Part shown: piece after piece, positions 1-11,700 of the stretch
Position numbering within the stretch: the stretch's first letter is position 1
How the letters are laid out: the number at the start of each line of letters is the position of its first letter
Source of the DNA: Galbula dea
Taxonomy: Eukaryota > Chordata > Aves > Piciformes > Galbulidae
Length of the DNA stretch: 64,000 nucleotides
Direction: 5' to 3'
NCBI GenBank assembly: GCA_013399015.1
Contig: VWZX01006105.1
Span: 434,001 to 498,000 of the forward strand
Position numbers and translations under genes: made by a program
The notes under the pieces: model-generated
Told to the model about the DNA's origin: nothing
Database searches by the model: none
The model's input: only the letters and a program-made list of their open reading frames with translations

Positions 1-922
1 CAAAGTTATTTCATCTTTCAGAATTAATATATATTAATAGAGCCAAATATATTGTCTATGAAAACCAAGGATTATCCCACGAAATGGTATTAACCATATG
101 TGAATTATGTAAACCAGGATAATTAAGAAAAAATTATTCAACTATTAATTTAAATGCAACAAGCCAAAAGCCAATTATCTACTAACATTTAACCTCAGAG
201 TTATTTCTAAGTTCTTGTTACCAGAGATACCCTGATCTGGGGAGGTAGGCACACTCCCCACCGCAGTTACACTGAGTTTCAAAGTTTGGATGCTATTACA
301 TGCAATTCCCCCAAAGTTCTCTGCAAGATGTGCCTGAAATGGACTTAAACCCAGCAAACTACCAACTTCAGTCAAGAACACTACGGGAGGCTGTGTGCAA
401 TCTAAGCCTAGCAGTTAGCACACTTGCCTCAAAATAGAGCTTATACTTTTTCTATGTGATGTCAACCGGACATTAAGCAAAAAAAATATATATATACTTC
501 ATTATCTGGGTAGGCAGTCTACCTCAATTACTGCATAAAGACTAAGCATTACAATTCTACTAGAGTTCAGACATCTAACTTGGTATTCCTTCTGGGGATA
601 AGATTTTGACTTTTCGAGTTCTGCAATGTTGCCCTCATTAGGTGTTTACAATACCTAATTATTTAACATATTAGGCATTTAAAGGAGGAAATTCAGGTCT
701 CAGTCTAGTCTGATTTTTAGCACAGCTAAAATCTTTATCATGTTTAGGATATGGGACAACCATCAAACTGATGAAGATGGCGGGAAGAAGCTTCGTCCAT
801 AACTATTTCACCCATCATGTATGTTATATAGAATATAAAAGGGATTTGTCACCATAGAGCTTATTCCAGAAGTCCTTGGTTTTTGCAAGATAATCCACAC
901 TAAGGTTTTATAATCACTTATA

Positions 923-1105
923 TAATCATAGAATCATGGAATTGTCAGAGTTGGAAGGGACCTTAAAGATCATGTAGTTCCAATCCCCCTGCCTGGCAGG
1001 GACATCTTCCACTAGATTAGGTTGCCCAGAATCCTAGCCAGCCAGGCCTTAAAAACTTCCAGGGATGTGGCTTCCACAACCTCTCTGGGAGACATAACAG
1101 ACACT
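923..1105 (-). repeat. CR1 LINE fragment (3' end)
   Basis: Starts TCATAGAATCATGGAAT, then GAGTTGGAAGGGACCTTAAAG, and runs to a CTTCCACAACCTCTCTGGG block. This is the reverse complement of the avian CR1 3' end. It lies in intron 26. Confidence 0.9.
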
Positions 1106-3059
1106 TTTTTAATGTTCATCTCTATTTTCCCTGTTTAAAGAATCATGTTGCGCTTTTCTTCAAGACACCATTTTTGTCTATTAATTCCCCATAAACACAC
1201 TATTTACTGTTGGCATGAGTTAGATAATACATCAATAAAAAAAAGATATTAGGTTAATTCAAATCTTAATTATTTTTTTGAAAGAAAGCTTATCAGCTAA
1301 AATAAATTATACTGTGGCACTTGTAAAATAAATGATCCCTAAGAAATGTGTGTAAGCAACTGCCTTTGTACTCTGAATCTATTAAATACATTATCTATCA
1401 TGTATCTAAAAATAAATGCAGGATTAAACACTTCTGATTTAACAGCTCTCCTTCAGATCAAAATATTTTAAGAACAAGTCATTCTTTCTGCATGCAATAA
1501 AAGATAGTTCAGAAACTCTTCTGTGTATAAAAAAATAAGGAAAAGCCTAAAATAGACTATTTTTGCTAAAGGGTGAACTGTTTGAAACAGACACATATTA
1601 ATCCAAATTATTCTTTATAAAAAGCACTCTCAAAAGAAAAAAGTAATGTAATAGCTTTAGGGATATTGTCATCATATAAAACTGTACTTAAACTGACACA
1701 TTTTTCAGCCTTAGTGGCATTGTTAGAGATGCTTAGAGAACATTAGTCTGAAAAGTATTTGCCATGCAAAAGCTAGAAGCAGCTTGTCAAAACAAACCTC
1801 AAGGCTAGTAATGAGCGTTAGTTTACAGACAGCCCAGCATGAAGCACCAGTATAATAGCTTCTGCAATGACTCTGAAACAAGTGACTGATAATTCACAGA
1901 AAGTGGCTGTACCTGCCTGTTTAACCCAGAGTTACACTGCTTTGAGAAAAGGACAAAACAGAATGGAAAGAAACAACAGCTTAAAGTGACATCAGAAAGG
2001 CTGAACATACACATGACATGCTTTGAAGTAAACAGAGGAAATCAGTGTTAAGACAGGAACAGGATATTTTCATAATGTGATGAATCTTTTAAGACAGGCT
2101 TTCAGAATATACATTTAGTATATGCTATACAAATACTATTTTCCTATAAGCATACTGCTCCATTTTGCACTTGTAAAAAAGTGACCCTTGTTGTATTTTG
2201 TTTGCATAAATGTTTTACATTATGTTGAGGGAAAATCTTCCTTTTAAACCATTCTCTTGCCATTTCAAGATCAGATTATACCACCAATATACCTCAAACA
2301 ACTTTGAAACCTGTATCTAAGCACACACACCCCCATGGCCCACCAAACCACCCACAGAACTGAAAAGGTGCTTCTTTTAAGAACAAACATTTGAAACACA
2401 AAAGCATTACATAAAAGCACCTAGAAAAGTCACATAAGAAAAACCCCATGCCACACACTTTCATTCAAGCTCAGACTTTTGAAAAGCACTTCCAGCTCCT
2501 TAAAGAGGACTGTTGTATGTTTATCTACGCTACATGCTCTCGGACCATGTTAGTTCTCATGCAAAGCATACATTCTGTATCTTATTACATATTCAATGCA
2601 GCACAAACCCAAATTTAAACGAAGTAATTTATATTGCAACAAATTGCATCCTAACAAGTCATAATTAACAATGTAAACTGAAGCACACAATTAAGTTTAT
2701 GAGATTACTGAAAATGCTAGTTTGATTTCTAACGTAACAGAGGATACCATGAATAGATATTGGCAACACTACAATCCAACGACAAACTCTTCAGAAAAGC
2801 ACTCTAGAAGCTTTTGCAGTTCCATGTCACAAATAACCATGGAAATATAACTGTTATGAAACCACAGAAATGTCTGCTTGACTCCAACACAGATGTGCAA
2901 AGGTTGACATCTTAAGTCAAGCCTCTTTGCATTAGTGAGTTAAACAGATACCTGAAGACACTAAAAAACCCACTGACAACATTTGATTTGTTAAAGCATT
3001 TGGTTCGTTGAAAGTTTATTAGGCTAACTGTTATATAAGAAAAGGGTCTCAAAATGGCT

Positions 3060-3285
3060 ATGAGGGAGCAGAGTGCTCAGTAGCTGGCAAGCCCAGGAGA
3101 GAGTGCTCAGTGACTGGACAAGCCTGGAGCTGGCAGTAACACTGTATTGAGACTGCATACAAGCCCCACTGGTTGCAACTGGAAGGGAGCACATTAGATC
3201 CCCAGTGCTCTCAGGTGCCAAATAAAGAAATGCCTGCCTTCTAAAACTAAAAGAGTCTTAGAGGGTTTTCTTCTGCAGGCAAATT
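3060..3285 (+). repeat. Possible LTR-like or retroposed patch with 30-bp direct repeat
   Basis: Two near-identical 30-bp units (3,071-3,100 and 3,101-3,130, starting GAGTGCTCAG) are followed by AATAAA at 3,221 and a T-rich stretch. The repeat plus poly(A)-signal layout recalls an LTR R/U5 border, but I cannot name a family. Confidence 0.3.
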
Positions 3286-4094
3286 CAGTAACAAAACTCA
3301 TACCCTAAAATTTGCAATGCACCTTCATGTTGATACAACTACATAGATGGTATTGGTAAACTGCAGTCTGAGATCGGCAAGTTTTATCACCAGCAACAGA
3401 ATCCAAATACAGAAGGTGACAGAAGTTAAACTACTGATACAGGATGACTGCTCTCAAAATATTTCTGATTTCCCCTAAGCTCATCTAGACTTACAATGAT
3501 TTTACAAGGCTAACAATTACGATCCAAAATTTCAGAACTGTCAGCTTTAGTGTCTGACTAACAACAGCAATAGTCAACTAATCACATAACTTCCCCAAAA
3601 CAGCTCGCCCAGTGAGTGCCTCTGATGGGTGTAGAAAAGAATGATACTCCTGAAGAAACTCCTGTAAGACTCCAAACATTCAAAAGAATTATTATTCTCT
3701 ATTTTACAGAGATGTAAGAGTGTAACATTTCTAGGTCATTGTCAGATTTGTAGGAAGGACAATTTTGATTCTACAAGCTCTTTTTCAAACATCAAACCAG
3801 CTACACATCTTGGTGTCCACTAACTAGTTTGTGTATTGTTTTAGTTTAATTCATTATTTTGCATGCACCAACCTGTTTAAGGATAAACTATATCGCTTAT
3901 ACAGTGGCAATGACCCATCAATTAAGAGCTACAATTAATAGCTGGATGAAATTATCGTAGCTATGACTTCTGATAACTGCAGTATCCAAACCAAGTATAA
4001 TACCGTTTCCTTTCAAAGAAATTTCAATCAAGTGTACAGAAGAAGTGGTTTTAGATAGATGAAGCCCCGAGGTATCCTGAGGTACACACTGAGA

Positions 4095-4278
4095 AGATGG
4101 TCAAACAATGGAACAGGTTTCCTAGGAAGGTGGTTAAGGACCCAAAGCTATCAGTCTTCAAGAAGCATTTAGGCAATGCCTTTTACCTTTTGGTCAGCCC
4201 TCCAGCTGCTCCAGACAGTTGGACTAGATGATCATTGTAGGTCCCTTTCAATTGAAATAACCTACTCTATTCTAATAC
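4095..4278 (+). repeat. CR1 LINE fragment, diverged
   Basis: ACAATGGAACAGGTTTCCTAG, AGTTGGACTAGATGATCATT and GGTCCCTTTCAAT are recognisable but altered CR1 3'-end words. It is more diverged than the other copies, so older. Intron 26. Confidence 0.8.
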
Positions 4279-5691
4279 CATACCATGAGTAACAATATTC
4301 TTGCAAACTGTCCAAGAGATTTTTAAAACTGCAGAATTTTGCTAGGTTTTAGGGAAGTGTATGAATTGATCTGCTGTACTACAAAGATTCAGAGCAATAG
4401 AAATTAAACTCAAACAGATCTAATGAAATCCTCCATTATGGTTATTTAAAATAGTTTATTTTTGAATTTCTAACTCCAGTATTTACTTATCTGTATCAAA
4501 CAGACTACATGACTTACATAAGTCTTTCAAACTGTTGCTTGAAACTGTAGCCTATGTGTGCATAAGATACACGCTCAGAGCAGTAAGCAAAAAGGCAACA
4601 AGAGCCAGGTCTGCTGCTGGAGCTCATTCATTACTTTGCCCTGAGACTAAATCCCACTTTTCCAATCCCATGTCCCTTCTCACACTCATGAATACACACA
4701 TACTTCAGCCATCACTCTACTACTTTCTCCAAAGTCCTTGCTTTTTCTCCTTGCATTGACAAGCAGCAAGGACTGGGAAGAGAATGGGAGAGTGAGATAA
4801 GGAATCAAACACAGGGCAGGTATCAGAGTCTCCAAGAAGATACTACCAGAAAAACTTCCTTCGAAGTCATCCCTTCACACAAGGTACCTAACGACCTGGA
4901 AGAGAGAACTTTAGGGTACATTTTCCATTGTGTTGCCCAGTGAAGGTTATGTGCAGTTAAATACAGTTCTGGAATTGGAGTGGGGTTCTTTTCAAATAAC
5001 CAAGATCAAACTGTACTGTTGCCAACAACTATTGGCAGGGAGCATTAGGAGAATGATGACAACCAAATTAATCTCTTTGCTTTGGTAATGAAACGTGATT
5101 TGCCATCGATTCCCAGAGAGTTAAAAAAGACATGCATAAAGAGGACATCTTTGTGTGAATCCTTTGTGTGGGTAAGACAAGAAGTCATGGAAAAGGCAGA
5201 TGTTAGCATTCTGACTCAAGAATAAGCTTATGACCAGTCATTTTTGATTTTGTTTTAAATTTCTACCAGATGCTGTTTTATACTGTGTTAACCGCAGTAG
5301 CTTTACTTCACCAACTAAACAAGTATGGAGCAGGTGAGAGAGCTAACTAAAGCAAAAAACAGTTACTTCATTCTAAAGTATAAGTGCTGAATGAGCAGCT
5401 CTCATTCTTCACTTTGCTGAGCTACCACAACACTCTCTTTACTGCAAGTTCACCACAGCTACTGAGAAAGGCAAGGGAAAAACTACAGGGAAAAATACAA
5501 TACATCTTTTATAAGTGAAATATTAGCTCTTAAATTCATTCACGAACTACATTAGTTTTAAACTACTCTATTTGCCCATCAAAGCCACTGATGCAGTGTT
5601 AGTGAACTGCAGTTATGATTAATGCAGACTCATTACTGCTGAAAAAGCAATGAGATGCTAAAATTTCCACACCACATGACTACTCATTTAC

Positions 5692-5748
5692 CATTAAGGG
5701 GTCTGTGGGTGAAGGAAGCCCCTCATCATCATCCTCCTTGATAACATC
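5692..5748 (-). CDS. KIDINS220: KIDINS220 exon 26 (last exon in window)
   Basis: 57 nt, phase 0 at both ends, with acceptor TTAG and donor GTAAAT. Residues 1178-1196: [19 protein letters not shown], matching the acidic stretch after NNGL in the mammalian protein as I recall it. The frame meets a stop within a few codons of the donor, so more exons must follow to the left, beyond position 1. It is small and symmetric, so it could be skipped without a frameshift. Confidence 0.88.
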
Positions 5749-8700
5749 CTAACAACAACAAAATATTATGGTTTGGGTAAAATGATCAAGGGCTCAACAA
5801 AAAATAGGAAGCAAACAGTGAATGAGAATGAACTCATAATAATACATAATAAAGAAACATTTGTTTTCCTTAAGTGATTAAAGATTCCACCACTTTTTAA
5901 TAGCCTTGCTCATTGTGTCAATATCCTAGAAATAAACAGTTTTATAAGTGAGGCTTTTACTTTTTTAGCTTTCCTTAGTTCTTAACTCCATTTGAACAGC
6001 CATCTGTCAGAAAAATACTGTTAAAAGAGGAATGCTATTACTCTATAGGAAGCTAGAAAAGTCTGCTCATTTTTCCTTTTCAATGGATAAAGTTGAATTG
6101 TATGTACTTACAACTTATGTATACTTAAGGTAAAATGTATTTTGTTTTACTTAAATATTTAAAACATTATGTTTAGCTTTCTGCTTTGGCCTTCCAATTT
6201 CTAACAGTCTCTGTAACGTTAAAGGATATCATGCTATGTTCTAAAATTTGAACATAAGTTTACAAGCAGCACTCTTTCTATTACAATATTACATGATATA
6301 AATTTCTTAACTGTAGTACAGTTGACATTTTCATAAGAATATTTTCCTGCCAATGTTACAGATCATACTCCTCTAGTCTGGACACCTGGATGTTAGAACT
6401 AGTTTTCCTCTCTATGTAATGTCTAAAGTTAAAACAAAATACATTTTACATTACGGGTTAGTAACATCTCTGCTTAAAGTATTTGCAATATAGAGCTTGT
6501 TTATGCCTAGTAGTGGATCCCCATTAATAACCTTATTTTTCATTACTCACTATATTTATTATCTATGTTAGTATTTGAATTATCCTTCAAAATACTTACT
6601 AGGCCATTGTTCTGATCTCTGGACAAACTCGTTTTTAGTGGTGGACGTGAGATGAGATGAGAACTGCCAGGGTAATACCTTGGCATGTAAAGATATGGGG
6701 CAAAGAATGGCTATGGAAAAAAAACGTAACAAAAAAGGGACAAACAATTACACAAATCAAAATGTAATAATAAAATAAAACTTATTTCAACAAAACACAT
6801 CCTCTACTTGAGTTTAATAAAGTGAAAAATACCAATTACTAATAGCTTTCTTTACTTTTTGCATTGAACAGAAATCATCCAAAAGCTCTGGTGTTCTTCA
6901 AAATCCTTGAGTGCCAGTGGGCGCCCTGGCATGGTATTCTGGAGGAGCAGAGTTGGAGTGTTTTGGTAGTGACACTCTAACATCTGTTCTAAGTATGGGA
7001 AAAGGATTGTTTAAGGGTAATTCTGAGAATTTCACTCTCTTGGACCTGCTAAACCCAAAATTAGATGCTCAGCAAAATTTGTAATGTTTCACAGTACCGA
7101 AGACAACTGTACCAAAAGAAAAAAATACGATGCGTAATAGCACCAGTAGAACGTCCAGCAGTTGTGGTCACCAATTTGAAGGGTTCCACAAATACTAGAT
7201 TTTATAAATCATAGAATAGATTTTTACAGCAGACAATATTTGAGCTTTGCTTCGCTGGAAATACATCAATGCATGTTGTTTAACACAAATACCATTTTAA
7301 AGGACAATGTTAATTATCACGAAACAATTATCAGCCCTTTTTAAAGAAACAGATATACTCTTTTCCCCCTCCACATACATCAGTTAACTCTAATCAATTT
7401 TATAACCAATTTTCTTTTTATCCCTTTCTGTTAATAAATTAAAGAAAAAGCAGTATCTAATTTTCCCAAAGCTACACCCAGAAGTAAGGGTGCTTTTGCA
7501 TAAAATTCAGGCATTTCCACAGAAGCATTTGAACACACTGTGTTGTGTCAAACAGGTATCTAAAACCTCTCTCACAAACCTCTGGTGGGGAGTCTATTCA
7601 TCAGTTGCTGGGGTTTTTTTAAACACCATTCTTATAGAAAACCTGAGAGGTGAAGTATGACAGAAAATGCTGCATCAAACAGTCTTTCAGTTTAAATTTC
7701 CTATTATCACAAGGTTCTCACCACTTACCTTGGTATGTGGTGCGCATGATAGTACCTTTATGACTTCAAAGTAACTAATAGAGCTTTTTGTCAATACTTG
7801 AAAGTGTGAAGCACTAAAACAAATTATACCTTAGGAGGGCAGTATAAAATTCAAGAGACAAAGGCCAAACCAGAAGTATTTTAGTCTTCAGCAGGCAAAA
7901 AACTAAACATGCCTGTAAGTGGGTGCCTGCACTTAATACAAACAAGCAAATAAACTGATTGTAAGAACAACTTATGACTCACCAGTAATTGCTTTTGTAA
8001 TGCTTGTTAAAGCCAAAACCCATAAAAATCTCAACTGTGTGTTACCCCATACTTTAAATCTTGTCATGTACAGTAACACAGACACAAAAATGGCTTCCAA
8101 TTAAACATCTGCTTTAACAAAGGTGAGCTATTATCAGCACAAAGATTCATGTGACAAACACTTATCAGTGTTGGGCTACTTCAAAGTATATGTCATTTTA
8201 AGTTCCTCTGAACAAAACAGTATATTATCACTGTATTGAGAATATATAAGAATAATTTTAGAACAGTTAATTTAAAAAGTTCTGTGCTACATGTACTCTT
8301 TTCTGCCTTCAAAATACTGAACTAGGAATAACTCAATTTTCTTTCCAGTTTATTAGGTTAAACATTTACCTACAGTCAAATCTAGTTAAAAGTTGAGGTC
8401 ACTTCCTGCACAGAAAAGTAAGATATGACTTCTATCAGTTTCCTACTTTCCCCACCCCCCCTCCCCAGTTAATACTGCAAAAAAGAAGAGTAAAAAATAA
8501 AGTATAAAAATACTGAATGCATCCCATGAAAACAAAGTTCGGACTCAGTCTGACTATACACTGAAACACTTAATTCAAATTTCAAGTGAGCCATGCCTAG
8601 GACTATGTTTTCTGAGAACCATGAATAGCTCAAGAATGTGGGTTTTAATGCAATTTATGTTAATTCCTTTAAACTAGTGCAACACCAGTTTAGGGAAAAT

Positions 8701-11700
8701 AACCCAGAATAACTTCAAGAGACAAAAGGGAAGACAGACACGTTCTTGTGATGTAGCTCCCAAACTGAGTTTCTGCATGTTTTAACCAAAGCGTTCAAGT
8801 AAAAAACAGGATCCATTCCAATATCTGTGAGCAAGTATTTGAATGACTGAGCACAGTTTACCCCACAAAAAAACCCACCAAACCCTGCAATATCCAACCC
8901 TTTTCCCCTTATGTAATTTGTTTTTCTGATGCAATTTACCACATTTCAACCCCAGCCTACTCTAACTGAACATTACTGTGAAATTTACCAACTTTTAGAT
9001 ATTTCTCCATTCCTAAATAAAACTTGCACAGATCTTGTATTATTTTATAGATGATACCTGCAATATTACCAGGTTAAATCAGAAGAATATGAATTGGTTC
9101 TCGATTATTTACCCGATTGTAAAAGGGATGCTGAGGTCCTGTCATACCACTATAGTAACTGCTGTGAGGCTGTGGGGATAGAACTCCACTATTGAAAGGT
9201 CCATTGAAAGAGGTTGTAGAAGAGCAAGCTGATGAAGGCTGGCTGAACAGAGATGCTGCTCTAGCAGGTGCTTCATGTAAAGGCAAGGTGGGATAAGGAA
9301 GGCCTCCAATATTCATTTGATCTCTTGCAGCACGAACATCTGAAAAGTAAAAAGGTAGAAAAGACTGAGATTGTGCTTGAAATATTCCAGAAAGTTTTTA
9401 TTTCTTTGCCAATTCATCCCAGTCCACATTTTTGTGGATTTAACTCCAGAGCTCAAAGAAAATATAAAAGGTCACTTTCAACTACATTTTGTTGTTTTCT
9501 CTTGAGGATCACGTATACACAGGAGTCTTTAGGAAAGTTAGAATAAACTATTGCATAAATTTAGGTAGCATATCAAACTCCTCTAAACACTCTCTCTCAG
9601 AGAGAAAAAGTTATAAATCACAAACCAAATGGGAAGAAATGCAGGAATGCATCATGCCCAGTATGCCTCTGATTGCATGTCTGATACAGTAGTCTGCCTT
9701 GTACAGGTTTTGAAGAGATTAATGAGACAGAGCATGTGAACAGAGCTAGGCCATTCCACTGCAGCTATCAGGTGCAGAGAAGGAAGTTAGAAAAAAAAGA
9801 ACAAAAAGGATTCACCTTGAGGACTGAAGAGAAGTGTCACAATAGAAAAGGCAGGCAAAAAGAACTATTAATACCTGAACTCAGTTCCACCTAGAGTACT
9901 GACTGCCATTCCAAAGACTGACAAGGATTATATTTCAAATTTAAAGTTCTGGTTTTCTTCAAAGCTTTAGCATCTCTTAACAGGTGGAAATGTTAGGATG
10001 CTTTAGCCTTACTCCAGAGCCAATAGCAACCCCTAAGACTGGACAAGAAGTGCCATACTATGTGTCACATGAATCCATAGCTGCAGTGAGCAGTCGGAAC
10101 ATTTCATGCTGAGTGAAGTGTTTTTACAGAACAGAACATACCTGCATCTGACTACATTTTTTGAGACTAAAAGTAAAGATAACTGCTTAGCCATCACCAC
10201 CCAATAAACACCACTTGCCCTAGAATGAATTTAAATATCATATTATACCAGACGAAAAAGTTACTCATGAGCACCAACTGCACAGGTACTAGCAAGGTAT
10301 ACACCAGATGGAGAAATTACACTTTGTTTCACTGGCTACACTTCTACAGGATTTTACTGATGCTATTCAAAACTGTTAACAAAGATTAATAAATCAACTT
10401 GCATCTCTACTACTGAAGTATCACTCTGTGTGTTGGTTTCTTCCACCTGCTAAAGCAGTCTTCAAATCAGTAACAGTGGATTCCCCTCTCCAGAAGAGAA
10501 GCTTTAGTCTTGTATGATCTGGCCTCTCCAGAAAAGCTACCAAGTGAAACTGAATGGTCTGCTGCTGAAGTCAGAGCAGCCACTCTGAAGGTCTGATTTG
10601 ATGAACAAGTCAGGATTCTGTATAACATGCAAGCTAGCTCTACCTAAAATGAAATCTTCCAATTGTCATTTTCCATCTCTTTGCAATCATGCTCACCTGC
10701 AATGATCTCTCGTAGTTTGGGATCCAGGTTTACAGTACATGGCAGAAAGGTTCTCACATCACGTGCAACAAGAACAGGTGTTCGTGAAGACAAAAACACT
10801 TCAAAGTTCCGTATATCTCCATCAATCTCAAGCAGAGGTTCAACATCTTTAGTTGTAGGAATATTCTTTGAAATTCTGAGAGGGGAGGGGAAAATTAGAT
10901 AAATCATAAACCATGTTTATTACAGTTTGACTTCCATTTTCACCATTAGAGTGAAATGATAGTACACTTGCACCTATTCTCCCTGTTCTCTGGAAAATGA
11001 AAAGAGCCCATAAAGAGATGCACTGTCTGCAGAAAGAACAATTTAACATTTTCTCATATGCAGAGAATCTCTAAGTAATCAGATCTAATTGTATCCTTCA
11101 GAGAAATCTCAAAGACACCATACAGAAGACTAAAATCAGATCAGGAATTTACAGATCAGTAACATGAAACTGAAAGGGGAAATGAACACTTGTCTGCATT
11201 AATTTCAAACATCCATTCAAAGCCTGATACCCCAAATCAGAAACTCCATGGTTAGAAATCTCATTTTTAAACTAACACATCTTGTAACAGGAACACTCGG
11301 GCATCTTAGGCACTGATTAAAAACCAATTGTGCATGATTTCATAGTAAAAAGTGAAAAAAAACCCCAAAACCCTGCCTACTTTCAAGTAATTCGTCTTCT
11401 AAGACAAGAAGCCACAAACAGAAGAGAGCAACAAAACGAGACGTGATCAATGTAAGGGACTGTTGATGGATTATGACAATTGCCAAGCAATGGTGGGTTT
11501 CTTTGTAAGCACTCGTATAAAGGATGTTTGCAGGAAGGAACAAGGAAAAGGATTACATGTTAGCCTTGTGGAAGTTATGAAAAGCTCCTACCAAATGCAA
11601 CCAAGTGATGGAGACTGACATGATGGGTCAGATACACCTATCTTATTTGACATCTCATCTCATAGTATCATGACTTTTATCTTGTCTGATACCAAATAAG

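Larger units (their letters stand above)
1..5691 (-). other. KIDINS220: KIDINS220 intron 26 (partial)
   Basis: AT-rich sequence left of exon 26. I searched by eye for the next expected coding segment (SAM-like region) on the minus strand and did not find it. Apart from two CR1 copies and the 3.1-kb patch, nothing is recognisable. Confidence 0.8.
5749..10696 (-). other. KIDINS220: KIDINS220 introns 25, 24 and 23
   Basis: Introns of 851, 2,402 and 1,357 bp around exons 25 and 24. They are AT-rich unique sequence; a C-rich run lies at 8,452-8,466. No repeat family or other gene was recognised. Confidence 0.85.

Noticed and set aside
1..5691. Next KIDINS220 exon (SAM-like region)
   Set aside because: No minus-strand segment resembling it was found; it must lie outside the window.
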